DNA from: Bordetella petrii
GTDB lineage: Bacteria > Pseudomonadota > Gammaproteobacteria > Burkholderiales > Burkholderiaceae_B
Assembly: GCF_000067205.1 (NCBI RefSeq)
Contig: NC_010170.1
Coordinates: 248,001 to 312,000 of the forward strand
DNA length: 64,000 nt
Direction: 5' to 3'
Translations under genes and position numbers: made by a program
Shown: positions 7,266 to 16,408 of the stretch, piece by piece
Layout: each line of letters starts with the position of its first letter
Position numbering within the stretch: the stretch's first letter is position 1
The notes under the pieces: model-generated
What the model saw: the letters and a program-made list of their open reading frames with translations, nothing else
Databases searched by the model: none
Told to the model about the DNA's origin: nothing

Positions 7266-8564
7266 ATGAAAACAGTGAGGTTCCCCGTGGTAAAGAAAAT
7301 TGCAGTGTGTGGCCTTGGATATGTCGGCCTGCCCGTAGCCGTGGCATTTTCCAAGCGCTTTGATGTCATCGGCTTTGATGTAGACAAGCGGCGCATCGCA
7401 CGGCTGAAAGAGGGGCATGACTGGACGGGCGAGATCGAACGCGACGTATTGCTTGCGTCCTCCATGAGGTTCACCGACCAGGTGACGGAACTGCAGGGCT
7501 GCGATTTTTTCGTCGTGGCCGTGCCGACTCCCGTTGACGAAAGAAATAATCCGGATTTCTCCCTGCTGGTCCGCGCTTGCCAATCGATCGGTCCCGTGCT
7601 GCGTCCGGGCTGCATCGTTGTTTTCGAGTCCACCGTTCACCCGGGCGCGACCGAGGAAATCTGCGGGCCGGAACTGGAGAAAGCATCGGGTCTGCGTTGC
7701 GGCGTTGATTTCAAACTGGGCTACAGCCCCGAACGGATTAATCCGGGAGACCGCCAGCACCCGCTCGAAAAGATCGTCAAGATCGTGTCCGGCCAGGATG
7801 AAGCGTCGCTCGAAATCATCGCGGGCGTCTACGAAAAAATCATCGACGCGGGTGTGCACCGCGCTTCCTCCATCAAAGTGGCCGAGGCTGCGAAGGTGCT
7901 TGAGAATACACAGCGCGATATCAATATCGCGCTGATGAACGAGATGTCGAAAATCTGCGACCTTGTCGGCATCCGCACCTCGGAGGTCTTGAGCGCCGCC
8001 GGAACCAAGTGGAACTTCCTCAACTTCACGCCCGGCCTGGTGGGCGGCCACTGCATCGGGGTCGATCCGTACTACTTGACGTCCAAGGCACAGGAGCTCG
8101 GGTATCACCCAGAGGTCATCCTGTCGGGCCGCCGGATCAACGACGGCATGGCCAGCCACGTTGCCGCGCGCGTGGTCCAGACCCTGGCCCGCAACGGCCG
8201 CCTCAACGCGTCGACCCGGGTCGGCATCCTGGGAATGACGTTCAAAGAGAACGTGCCGGACATCCGCAATTCGAAAGTGGTCGATCTGTATAACGCCCTG
8301 GGCGATTACGGCATTACCCCGGTCGCGTGCGATCCGATGGTCGACGCGGACCAGATGGAGCATGAGTACGGCATCAAGCTGGTAAAGCGCGACGAATTCC
8401 GGGACATGGATGTGCTGATTCTCGCGGTTCCGCACCGCGAGACCATGGACTCCATCTGGGACGACATGCCGAACCTGGTCAAGAGCGGGGGAATGGTGTG
8501 CGACTTGAAGTCCGTGCTTGACAGCAAGCGGCTTCAGTCCGACCTCGTGTACTGGACTCTCTGA
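7266..8564 (+). CDS. tviB: UDP-N-acetylglucosamine 6-dehydrogenase (TviB/WbpO type)
   Basis: 432 residues from ATG 7266; GTG 7287, with GAGG six bases upstream, would give 425 residues, the length of Salmonella TviB. Oxidises UDP-GlcNAc to UDP-GlcNAcA with NAD+, the first step of Vi-antigen precursor synthesis. The N-terminal Rossmann motif is GLGYVG (residues 16-21). The central part has YSPERINPGD and VAEAAKVLENTQRDINIALMNE. GGHCIGVDPYYLTSKAQELG holds the catalytic cysteine (263), and TFKENVPDIRNSKV starts the C-terminal UDP-binding domain. It is the first gene of the capsule operon; tviD begins 38 bases after its stop, with no tviC between. Confidence 0.9.
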   Translation: MKTVRFPVVKKIAVCGLGYVGLPVAVAFSKRFDVIGFDVDKRRIARLKEGHDWTGEIERDVLLASSMRFTDQVTELQGCDFFVVAVPTPVDERNNPDFSLLVRACQSIGPVLRPGCIVVFESTVHPGATEEICGPELEKASGLRCGVDFKLGYSPERINPGDRQHPLEKIVKIVSGQDEASLEIIAGVYEKIIDAGVHRASSIKVAEAAKVLENTQRDINIALMNEMSKICDLVGIRTSEVLSAAGTKWNFLNFTPGLVGGHCIGVDPYYLTSKAQELGYHPEVILSGRRINDGMASHVAARVVQTLARNGRLNASTRVGILGMTFKENVPDIRNSKVVDLYNALGDYGITPVACDPMVDADQMEHEYGIKLVKRDEFRDMDVLILAVPHRETMDSIWDDMPNLVKSGGMVCDLKSVLDSKRLQSDLVYWTL

Positions 8565-8602
8565 GTTCAGGTTCGCCAACCACCACTAAGAAGAGGCCCC
8601 GC

Positions 8603-11083
8603 ATGGCTGCTTTTACCGTCGCTCCGATTGGAACCTGCCGTATCCACACGCCGCTGCGCGATGCCGTAGGGCGCTACCCCATCAAGCTTCAGCTCGGGCG
8701 CAACTACGGTTTCGTGCATACCAGCGCCGAGGCGCTTCAGCAGGCGCGATTCATGTTCGGCGAGCGCGAGATTCCCGCCGATGTTCAACGCTTGATCTTT
8801 CGGCCGTCGAATGGCGAGCAGGCCCGCCAAGGCACGCACAAGCCGGCCGACTTGTACATGGTTGAACTGTCTTCGCGCAAGCTGCTGACCATCGACGGCT
8901 ATCCCATACAGTCCAACTACGTGGTGCGGTATTTCAGCGAGTTCTTCGCCGACCGCGCGCGCACCCGGATGTTCTGGTCGCTGGCCAGCGCCGACCGGTT
9001 TGCCGAGCGGCGCGCACTGCTGGAACAGGATCCGGTCTTCAAGAGCCTCTCGCAGGATGACGGGGACTTACTGTCCCGTATCGTCAAGCGCGATCTGACG
9101 GATGACGAGATCGAGAACGAGATGCACCAGCTCGTCGGTTTGCTCGGCAAGGAAAAGGTGGTTTTCGTCACTCACGTCAACGCCTTGACACCGGACAATA
9201 CGCCGATCGAACAGCGAGGGCAGCTGATTGCCGCGGTGAGTGCCATTGCGCAGCGAATCGACGTGCCTTGCTACGATCCGACGCCGCTGATGAACAAGAT
9301 CGGGCAAGCCGACGCGATGGAAAACGGCGGGCTGGACCTGACCCACTACACGCCGGTTTTCGCGGAGCGTCTGTGCACAGAATGGTTCAAGAACTACATG
9401 CGTCCGAAGATGGACACGTCGACGTCGCAGCCGGCCGTGCCTAAGCTCGGAGCCGACGACAGCGCCGAGAGCATCGAAAAAGCCTGGGACGCGGGTGATC
9501 TGCGCGCGGCGTCGCGGCGGGTGCGCGATGTGCTGCGCCGTTATCCCGGTTTGCCCGACCACGTGCTGCTGTTTGCGCGAATTCAAGAGGAACTGGGCGA
9601 TTATGAAGGATCGCTCGCGCTGTTGAGCGGCGCGGATGGCGCGCTGGCGTCTGGCAGCAAAGCCGAGCAGATTCTGATGCGGAACCAGTTCAAACTGGGG
9701 CGCCATGATGTGGCGTACTCGCTGGCGGCCGGCCTTCTTGGTGACGAGATAGAAACCCCGGAAATCGTAAGGATCGCGGCGGTTTCCGCGCGCCAGTTGG
9801 GGTACGTCGACGAGGCCCTGGTCAACTGGAAGCAACTGTTCCGCATTTCTTCTCCCGAAGATGCGGGGGCCGTAGAAGCGGCCGACACAGTGCTTTCCAT
9901 GCTGCAGGCAAGCGATGACATGCAGGCCGCCATCCGCTGGGTCCACGAGGTCCGTGCGGCCATCCCTTCGTATGGCCGGGGTTTCGCGCTGCTGTGGCGC
10001 GACCGGCTGATGGCCGCAGACCGTGCGGGGTTGCGCGCCCTGGCGGCCGAGTCGCCCGCGCTTGACGATCCCGACACCCTGGAGCTCGTCAAGGAAGCTT
10101 CATGGCGGGGTTGCATTGTGGCCGCGGCGACATTGGCGGTTTCCTGCGGCCTGGTTGACAGCGGACAAGAAGACATTCGTGCGTGGCTGCTCGCGCAGTC
10201 GTCAGCCTGGGCCGAAGAAGGCGCCCGCGCAATGGAAGCAGGGCGCCTGCGCGACGCCGCCGAAAGAATCTGCGCACATCGCCTGCTCAATCCCAACGCC
10301 CTGGCCGGAGTGCGCGCGCAGAGAGCACTCGCACGCGCGATGCGTCTGGATGCGCGGGCCGCGCTTTTGGCGGGCAACTACAAAGAAGTGATCGACCTGA
10401 CGGATATCGCAATCGATACCCACGTCGATTTTCCCGAGCTCGACACAATGCGGGGCCGGGCCGCCGACGCGCTTGGCGACAAGAAAACCGCGATGCAGCA
10501 TCTCGAGCGGGCTGCCACCAGCGAATCCGCTCCTCTCAGCACGCAGTTGTACTTTGCGCGAGTGGCGTTCAATGGCGGCTGGTTTGGCGAAGCCATAGAC
10601 GCCTACAAGATGGTTCTCGCCCATACGTCGGCCGATCAGAGCGCAAAAGACGAAGCGCAGCGTCAGCTCGGCAGGCTTGGACCGCGCGCGATACGCGGCG
10701 CCCGGGAGATACTGTCCGCCGGCGATCATCAGGCAGCCTGGAATCTGCTGGAGCGCGTCGCGAAGTCGTGGCCGCAGATGGCGGAGATCGACCACGAAAA
10801 ACGGCGCGTTCTCGCTGTCCTGTATGCCGAAGCGCGCACGCTGGATCCTTCCAGCACCACCGAACGGCTTGCTCTCGGCGAAAGGATCCTGAAACTTGTT
10901 TCTGACGATCCCGTCGGCCTGCGCCTGGCCGCCGTCGGGGCCATGCGCCTGCATCGCTTCGAGCAGGCCTTGCCCTATTGGCGATTGCTCAAAGAGCGTT
11001 CCGACAATCCCGAGCAGTTCGACCACTACATCCAGCGCTGCCTTGCGTGGATCGAGAAGGCCAACCGCAGGAAGGCGGCATGA
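8603..11083 (+). CDS. tviD: Capsule biosynthesis protein, TviD-like (SGNH-like domain plus TPR)
   Basis: 826 residues, close to the length of Salmonella TviD. AAGAGG precedes ATG 8603. Residues 1-275 look like an SGNH-type hydrolase/acyltransferase fold: VAPIGTCR near the N-terminus could be block I and LDLTHY (Asp about 246, His about 249) the catalytic D-x-x-H block. From about 290 onward the protein is a helical repeat of TPR type (for example FPELDTMRGRAADALGDKKTAMQHLERA, given here in part: ADALGDKKTAMQHLERA). TviD proteins are needed for Vi production, and I believe for its O-acetylation, but that role is inferred. The stop overlaps the tviE start (ATGA). It probably acts at the cytoplasmic face of the capsule complex. 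Confidence 0.8.
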   Translation: MAAFTVAPIGTCRIHTPLRDAVGRYPIKLQLGRNYGFVHTSAEALQQARFMFGEREIPADVQRLIFRPSNGEQARQGTHKPADLYMVELSSRKLLTIDGYPIQSNYVVRYFSEFFADRARTRMFWSLASADRFAERRALLEQDPVFKSLSQDDGDLLSRIVKRDLTDDEIENEMHQLVGLLGKEKVVFVTHVNALTPDNTPIEQRGQLIAAVSAIAQRIDVPCYDPTPLMNKIGQADAMENGGLDLTHYTPVFAERLCTEWFKNYMRPKMDTSTSQPAVPKLGADDSAESIEKAWDAGDLRAASRRVRDVLRRYPGLPDHVLLFARIQEELGDYEGSLALLSGADGALASGSKAEQILMRNQFKLGRHDVAYSLAAGLLGDEIETPEIVRIAAVSARQLGYVDEALVNWKQLFRISSPEDAGAVEAADTVLSMLQASDDMQAAIRWVHEVRAAIPSYGRGFALLWRDRLMAADRAGLRALAAESPALDDPDTLELVKEASWRGCIVAAATLAVSCGLVDSGQEDIRAWLLAQSSAWAEEGARAMEAGRLRDAAERICAHRLLNPNALAGVRAQRALARAMRLDARAALLAGNYKEVIDLTDIAIDTHVDFPELDTMRGRAADALGDKKTAMQHLERAATSESAPLSTQLYFARVAFNGGWFGEAIDAYKMVLAHTSADQSAKDEAQRQLGRLGPRAIRGAREILSAGDHQAAWNLLERVAKSWPQMAEIDHEKRRVLAVLYAEARTLDPSSTTERLALGERILKLVSDDPVGLRLAAVGAMRLHRFEQALPYWRLLKERSDNPEQFDHYIQRCLAWIEKANRRKAA

Positions 11084-13137
11084 ACCCGGCGCTGATGACC
11101 GGGCGGGATCACGTTGCGTCCGATCTCCAACGGGTTCACGCCCAGTTGGAGGAGATTGTCACGGCATCCGGACGGGTTCAGATCGCGCAGGAAAACCTGG
11201 CGCGCGCGCAAGCGCTGGCGCGCGATTACATGGAAGACTCAAAAGTCCGCTTTCTTCTGCTTCGGCTGAAAGAATCGGCAGGCTTGAACGAGGGCCTGTC
11301 CGAGCAGTGGTCGACGCTACTGCAGGAGTGCCCGGACGACCTCCAGATTGTGCGCTATTGCGCGACCCGTCTTGTGAAAGAACGGCACCTGGATGAAGCC
11401 TTGTCCTTGGTCGAACGCCATCTTCCGGCGTCGACGAAGAGCGCGGCCAAGCTGTTCGCCAGGGCCAAGTTGCTTGGCGACATCCGTGCGCATGAACAGT
11501 CGGACGAGCTGTTTCGTCGGCTGATTTCGCAGCACGCGGATCGTAATATGCGTGTCGAGTTCGCCAAGCGCCTGCGCAAGCGCGGCTTGCTGGCGGACGC
11601 GTTCGAGACCATCATGCCCGTTGCGGACCAGCTCGCTCCTGGCAGCAAGGCGGCGGAACTTGCCAGCGAGCTGGCGAGCGACTACGCCTTCTACCAGGAC
11701 TTCGAACCGGAAGAAGAGTTGGCTGGAAAGGACATCAGGATCGTGTCGATGAAACATGCGATTCTGCACTTCCGAGACCGGCAGATTGTCGACCAGCCGC
11801 CGGAACGGCCCGTCTCGGTCGCGCTGGTGACGGGCAGCCTGGGGCCCGGTGGCGCCGAACGACAGCTGACGCGGCTTGCCGGCGAGCTGACTCGTATGGC
11901 GGAATCGCCCGATCACCGGCCGGCCGATGTGCTCATGAGGCCCGAGAAAGTCGAAGTGCTGGTCAAGCAGCACACCGAGCCTTCCGGAAACGGCAAAAAG
12001 CAGGGCCTGGATTTTTTCCTGCCGGTCCTGGCCGAGGCCCAGATTCCGGTCACGGAAATCAACAGGCTGCCCGCCGTTTCGGTATCGCATCAATCCGTTT
12101 CCGATGAAACTCTGGCGCGTTTGCTGGAGCAGTTGCCGCCGCCCGTTCACTATGGCGTCACGCGTCTTGCGCCGGTCTTGCGGGACAATCCGTTTGACGT
12201 GGTGAGCTTGTGGCAGGATGGCACGTGCCTGTTCGGAGCGCTGGCGGCGTTGCTCGCCGGTGCGCCGACCATTCATCTTGTGTTTCGCGGGTTGCCGCCG
12301 AATATCCGCAAGGATCGCTTTCGCGAAGAATACCCCGAGCTGTACCAGGCCCTGGCGCAAGTGCCGGGGGTATATTTCGTCAGCAACAGCGTCAAGGCAG
12401 CGCAAGCCTATGCGGAATGGCTGGGCATCCCGATCGTGCGCTTTCACGTGTTGTACAACGGCGTGCCGGACCTCGCGATCGACGCTTCGCCGGGCGATAA
12501 AAAAAAATGGCTGGCGTTCCGAAAAAGCACGGCCGACGCCACGGAAACGGTAGGCGGCGTGTTCCGCCTTGAGCCGGACAAACGGCCGCAACTCTGGATC
12601 AAGCTGGCGGCGCAGTACCTGAAGCGGCGCCCGAAAGCGCGCTTCGTCATCGTGGGTGACGGGCGCCTGCACGACAACATCGTGGCGCTGGCGCGCGAGT
12701 TGCGCGTGACAGACCGGCTGCTGCTCGTGGGCCTGTCGAATCATGTGGGCTACTGGTACTCGCAAATGGACGCCAGCGTTCTGCTTTCGCGGTACGAGGG
12801 TCTGCCGAATGTTCTGATAGAAGCACAGCTTCTGGGTGTGCCGGTAGTTTCGACGCCGGCCGGCGGCGCGGGGGAGTGCTTCGTGGAGAATGTGACGGGC
12901 CACCTGCTTGCGGATGTCGAGCACCCGGACTTGAACGAGGCCTGCGAAAAAGTCGCATCGATTGTTGATCAGGTGCGCACGAACGAAGCACTGCGAGAGC
13001 ACAGCCGCCACCGGGCGCAGAAGCTGTTTTCGCTGGACGCGATGTTGGCGAAATTCCTGAGCCTGTGCGTGCCCGTCATGCCCATGTCGGAGAACGATGA
13101 GCGGATGGATATGCCGATGCGCCGGATGCTTGCCTGA
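11080..13137 (+). CDS. tviE: Family GT4 glycosyltransferase, TviE-like capsule polymerase
   Basis: 685 residues starting at ATG 11080, whose last bases form the tviD stop. Residues 1-230 are TPR-like helices absent from simple GT4 enzymes. The GT-B catalytic part begins at about 240 with VALVTGSLGPGGAERQ, the donor-side domain contains FVIVGDGRLHDN, and SRYEGLPNVLIEA gives the EX7E motif (Glu573 and Glu581) of retaining GT4 enzymes. By analogy with Salmonella it polymerises aminouronic acid from a UDP-sugar into the alpha-1,4-linked Vi-type chain in the cytoplasm. It is about 100 residues longer than Salmonella TviE, mainly at the N-terminus. Confidence 0.85.
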   Translation: MNPALMTGRDHVASDLQRVHAQLEEIVTASGRVQIAQENLARAQALARDYMEDSKVRFLLLRLKESAGLNEGLSEQWSTLLQECPDDLQIVRYCATRLVKERHLDEALSLVERHLPASTKSAAKLFARAKLLGDIRAHEQSDELFRRLISQHADRNMRVEFAKRLRKRGLLADAFETIMPVADQLAPGSKAAELASELASDYAFYQDFEPEEELAGKDIRIVSMKHAILHFRDRQIVDQPPERPVSVALVTGSLGPGGAERQLTRLAGELTRMAESPDHRPADVLMRPEKVEVLVKQHTEPSGNGKKQGLDFFLPVLAEAQIPVTEINRLPAVSVSHQSVSDETLARLLEQLPPPVHYGVTRLAPVLRDNPFDVVSLWQDGTCLFGALAALLAGAPTIHLVFRGLPPNIRKDRFREEYPELYQALAQVPGVYFVSNSVKAAQAYAEWLGIPIVRFHVLYNGVPDLAIDASPGDKKKWLAFRKSTADATETVGGVFRLEPDKRPQLWIKLAAQYLKRRPKARFVIVGDGRLHDNIVALARELRVTDRLLLVGLSNHVGYWYSQMDASVLLSRYEGLPNVLIEAQLLGVPVVSTPAGGAGECFVENVTGHLLADVEHPDLNEACEKVASIVDQVRTNEALREHSRHRAQKLFSLDAMLAKFLSLCVPVMPMSENDERMDMPMRRMLA

Positions 13138-13179
13138 TCACCCGCTTATCTTTTCCAGATACTGAGAAAAAATCACGCT

Positions 13180-14337
13180 ATGCATACGAACGTCCCGGCT
13201 TCGGGTCCGCGGCGCCACGCGGCCCTGACCATGGTATTGCTTGCCGCAATTTCACTAACAGGATGCCAGCTGCCGCGTTCCGGGCCGATGCTGAGCGAGA
13301 TGACGGGGGCCAACGACGACAAGGACATCTTGGTGATGCCTGTTTCGCGCGAACTCGTGCAGGCGAGCAAGGTGCCCGATGTCGCCGATTTTCCCGCGTA
13401 CTATCGCGATTTGACGCAGGCTGGATTCGACCGCCTGGTTCCAGGCGACGGCATAAACGTGAAAGTCTGGGAGCGCGATGGGCTGGGAGTGTTCGCCGTT
13501 GACCCTTCCGGCGTGAGCGACCTTGGAAATCAGCAGATAGACCGGACCGGGAACATCTATTTTCCCATTCTCGGAAAGTTCCATGCCGCAGGACTGACGC
13601 TGGCGCAGCTGCATGACGCCATCTCTGCACGCTTGAGCAAACTCGTCCTCGGTTCCGACGTCAGTGTGACGCGCGTCGCCGATACGCGAGGGCAAATGGT
13701 GACTGTCCAGGGCAATCTGACCCGGCCCGGCATGTATCCCATTACGCAGACGTCCCAGCGCTTGAGCAGTGCGCTGGCGCAGGCGGCGCCGGTGCAGACC
13801 AACCCCGAGCAGCTCGTCATCAGTCTGCGCCGCAATAGCCATGTTGCTTCGGTTCGGCTGTCGGATATCTACCGCAACCAGAAGAACGACATTCTATTGC
13901 GGCCGGGGGATGTCATTACCGCCTATGACGCACGAGAGTATCTGACCGTACTGGGCGCGGCCGGCGTTCAGGGGCGCGTAGCCATCAGCAAGCGCAACTA
14001 CAGTGTGCTGGATGCCCTGGCCGATTCCAAGGGGCTGGACGACAAGACGGCCGACCCGCGTTCCGTGTTCCTGTTCACGCCCGCGAAGGCCGGTGTGAAC
14101 GGAAAGCCGGACAGCGTGCCGGTTGTCTACCAGTTCGACCTCACTCGTCCGGAGCAGGTGGCGTTGGCGCGCGAATTTTCTGTACACGAGGGCCAGGCGA
14201 TCTACATATCGGACGCGCCGTTCACCCAGGTGCAGAAAGTCTTGTCGGCCTTCCGGGTCACCATGAGCGCGGGCTTCAGCGCCACGCGGGCCATCGATAG
14301 TGATTCGGGCGCCAGTTCGACCAACGTAACCCAGTAG
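13180..14337 (+). CDS. vexA: Outer-membrane polysaccharide export lipoprotein, VexA/Wza family
   Basis: 385 residues. The signal peptide ends in a lipobox (ISLTGC, Cys29). A polysaccharide-export domain follows (about 85-170, with GDGINVKVWERDG and RTGNIYFPILGKFHAAG), then soluble ligand-binding beta-grasp-type repeats (VTVQGNLTRPGMYPI and a second near residue 245), and a C-terminal region starting about 330 that may insert in the outer membrane. It forms the channel through which the capsule polymer leaves the cell, working with VexB-VexD. Spacing to vexB is seven bases, within the same operon. Confidence 0.88.
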   Translation: MHTNVPASGPRRHAALTMVLLAAISLTGCQLPRSGPMLSEMTGANDDKDILVMPVSRELVQASKVPDVADFPAYYRDLTQAGFDRLVPGDGINVKVWERDGLGVFAVDPSGVSDLGNQQIDRTGNIYFPILGKFHAAGLTLAQLHDAISARLSKLVLGSDVSVTRVADTRGQMVTVQGNLTRPGMYPITQTSQRLSSALAQAAPVQTNPEQLVISLRRNSHVASVRLSDIYRNQKNDILLRPGDVITAYDAREYLTVLGAAGVQGRVAISKRNYSVLDALADSKGLDDKTADPRSVFLFTPAKAGVNGKPDSVPVVYQFDLTRPEQVALAREFSVHEGQAIYISDAPFTQVQKVLSAFRVTMSAGFSATRAIDSDSGASSTNVTQ

Positions 14338-14344
14338 CGTATCG

Positions 14345-15685
14345 ATGAGCAACGAGGACCGGATCAAGAGTTGGCGTACGCGCCGCAGCGGCGGCAATTA
14401 CGCGGTGGGATCCGGCGTCGCGGCCTGGCGTCTGGATCCGGCCGCGCTGTTTGAGGAAAAGGCCGCGCCGGAAGTCCTGCTCAAGCCCTTGCTTGCGCGC
14501 CTGCAGGGCGAGCCGCATGATTCCGTGGCTGCGCGCAGGGCGGTGTACGAGGCTATACAGGCAGAGCTGGATGCGGAGATAGCGCGCAGCGGGGTCGATG
14601 AGACGCTTGCCGATTTCTCCCGCCGACGCCTTCGTATCATCGTGCGGCTGCTTGAACAGGATATTCGGGCAGGGGTCGACGTGTTCGCGCCCGGATACAT
14701 GCCGGCCAGGCTGGTGGCGGACGACGAGCGTCTGGCCGCAGCGCATGCCAGGCGCGTGCAGCGGCGCAAACAAGACGAGGCGCGCGACGCGCGCCGCCAT
14801 GCGTCGCGCAACGACATTGCGCTGGAAATCGAACTGCCTCCTGACGAGGCTTACGATCTCGCGATATTTCGGAGCCGTTTGCATGTGTTGCATGAACAGC
14901 ATCATTCGCGCAGCGCCAGCAGGGGCCCGGCGACCGGGCGCACGCTGCTGGCGATGTTCGTCTATCAGCTGCGCGTGATACATGGCGAAAGCCGGATTGC
15001 CTTGCTATGGGCACTGGCCGGCCCCGTCGTGCTGCTTACGCTGATTTCGTCGCTGTATATCCTGATGGGCACGCATTACATCCTTGGCATGGACGTGCGC
15101 TCATTTTCGCTGTCGGGAGCAACGGTATGGATCATGTTCCGCCAGATTATTTTCAGAAGCAGTTCCGCATATGTATCGGCTCGCGGGCTGCTGAACTTCC
15201 AGGGCGTCACCCCCTTGATGTGCGCACTGGTGCAGGCGCTTATCTACCTGCTGGTGTATCTCGTGGCTTTCGCTGTGCTGATCTTCGCCGGCCACGCGCT
15301 GGATTTCATCACGCTGCCGCAAAGCTGGGCGGGAACCATTCTTTACGTCGTGCTAATGGGAGGCTGTGGCGCCGCGATGGGCGTGCTGTTCGGCGCGATT
15401 GCGACGTTCTGGCATTTTTATCTCAGGCTGGCGCCGGTGATCGAGCGATTTCTCCAGATATTCTCGGGTGTCTTCTTCGTGTCGGAACAGCTGCCGGAAC
15501 AATTGCGCATCTGGATACTCTGGTCTCCGTTCGCGCATGGCATGCAGCTCTTGCGATCTGCCTACTTCAGTGCTTACACGTCGCAGGATGCAAGCTTGGG
15601 GTATTTCCTGACGTCGCTGGTTTTCCTGATGGTGCTTGCATTGGCGGCCGAGCGCCTTGCCCGCCCCAATATTCAGCCGATGTGA
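14345..15685 (+). CDS. vexB: Capsule ABC exporter permease (VexB/KpsM) with a long N-terminal extension
   Basis: 446 residues, against about 260 for KpsM/VexB. From about residue 196 the protein is a standard ABC-2 permease: six hydrophobic segments beginning LLWALAGPVVLLTLISSLY and ending near LTSLVFLMVLALAAERL. Residues 1-195 are an added soluble, Arg/Glu-rich, helical domain. Residues 62-115 (ARRAVYEAIQAELD ... RRRLRIIVRLLEQDI) recall the RRAVYE-type helical motif found in some alphaproteobacterial envelope proteins. The extension is in frame without a good internal start (ATG 14953 would cut into the conserved start of the permease), so it is likely real. It exports the capsule chain across the inner membrane. 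Confidence 0.82.
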   Translation: MSNEDRIKSWRTRRSGGNYAVGSGVAAWRLDPAALFEEKAAPEVLLKPLLARLQGEPHDSVAARRAVYEAIQAELDAEIARSGVDETLADFSRRRLRIIVRLLEQDIRAGVDVFAPGYMPARLVADDERLAAAHARRVQRRKQDEARDARRHASRNDIALEIELPPDEAYDLAIFRSRLHVLHEQHHSRSASRGPATGRTLLAMFVYQLRVIHGESRIALLWALAGPVVLLTLISSLYILMGTHYILGMDVRSFSLSGATVWIMFRQIIFRSSSAYVSARGLLNFQGVTPLMCALVQALIYLLVYLVAFAVLIFAGHALDFITLPQSWAGTILYVVLMGGCGAAMGVLFGAIATFWHFYLRLAPVIERFLQIFSGVFFVSEQLPEQLRIWILWSPFAHGMQLLRSAYFSAYTSQDASLGYFLTSLVFLMVLALAAERLARPNIQPM

Positions 15686-15694
15686 GAGAAGACG

Positions 15695-16408
15695 ATGATC
15701 CATCTCAATGGCGTAACTGACGATCCCTATGCCTTCGGAAGCAGGCAACCGCTGCTCGCCAATGCCAATCTCGACATTCCCGTCGGGCGGTACGCTCTGC
15801 TTTCTTCCGCGCCGGAACTGCATCGCCAGATTGTCGACGTGCTGTGCTGCCTGCGTCCGCCGCGCCAGGGCTTCGTCAAGCATGACGGCAAGGTTTCCTG
15901 GGCCATAGGCCGGCAGGGCTTCATCCGTGGCAAGGCAACCGGCCTGAGCATGATCGAGTTCGTAAGCGATATGTACGAAGTCGACCCGGACGTCACGTAT
16001 GAATTGGTCGCGGATCTTGTCAGCGACCCCAAGTGCCTGGCCAAGCCCATGGAACATTGGCCGATCTATGCGCGCCAGGAATTCTCTTTCGCCTTGGCGC
16101 TGGCGCCGGCTTTTGACGTGTACGTGATTGAAGGGGCCATTCCTTTCGAGCCCTGTCGTTTCACCCGGCTATGGCAGGCATTGTTCGAAGAGCGGCTGGT
16201 TGGCCGGACTCTCATTTTATCCAGTTATCGCCACAATCAGATGGCGGACTATTGCTTCAAAGGCTTGATTTATGAACGAAGCGTTCTCAACATCGAAGAC
16301 GACCTCGACCAATGCATCCGCAGGTTCCCGCCGAGACGATCAAGGAGCGAAACCGGAGCAGGCGACGACGTCTTCGGAGGCGGCTTCGAAGACGGCCTCG
16401 GCCTCTGA
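15695..16408 (+). CDS. vexC: Degenerate capsule ABC-transporter ATPase (VexC/KpsT homologue lacking catalytic motifs)
   Basis: 237 residues in the position and near the size of KpsT/VexC (about 220-230), with GAGAGAAG as ribosome site. The register of the family is kept: GRYALLSS in place of the strand before Walker A, WAIG before the Q-loop, FDVYVIEG at Walker B, TLILSSYRHNQMADYC near the H-loop, and KGLIYE. The functional residues are gone. GxxGxGKS/T is replaced by SSAPELHRQ (no Gly, Lys or Ser), the SSGM signature by PIYA, the Walker B Asp-Glu by Glu-Gly, and the switch His by Tyr. The gene is otherwise intact, so it was probably kept for a non-ATPase role or pairs with an active ATPase encoded elsewhere. 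The final 26 residues are low-complexity and lie over the start of vexD. Confidence 0.8.
   Translation: MIHLNGVTDDPYAFGSRQPLLANANLDIPVGRYALLSSAPELHRQIVDVLCCLRPPRQGFVKHDGKVSWAIGRQGFIRGKATGLSMIEFVSDMYEVDPDVTYELVADLVSDPKCLAKPMEHWPIYARQEFSFALALAPAFDVYVIEGAIPFEPCRFTRLWQALFEERLVGRTLILSSYRHNQMADYCFKGLIYERSVLNIEDDLDQCIRRFPPRRSRSETGAGDDVFGGGFEDGLGL

Noticed and set aside
7113..8579. A 488-codon minus-strand frame antisense to tviB
   Set aside because: Typical GC-rich shadow frame: His/Arg/Val-rich product without motifs, while the plus strand encodes an unmistakable UDP-sugar dehydrogenase.
11317..13011. A 564-codon minus-strand frame antisense to tviE
   Set aside because: Shadow of the glycosyltransferase gene; no domain content.
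15695..16408. Reading vexC as an ordinary KpsT ATPase
   Set aside because: Walker A, signature, Walker B and H-loop residues were checked one by one and are all replaced.
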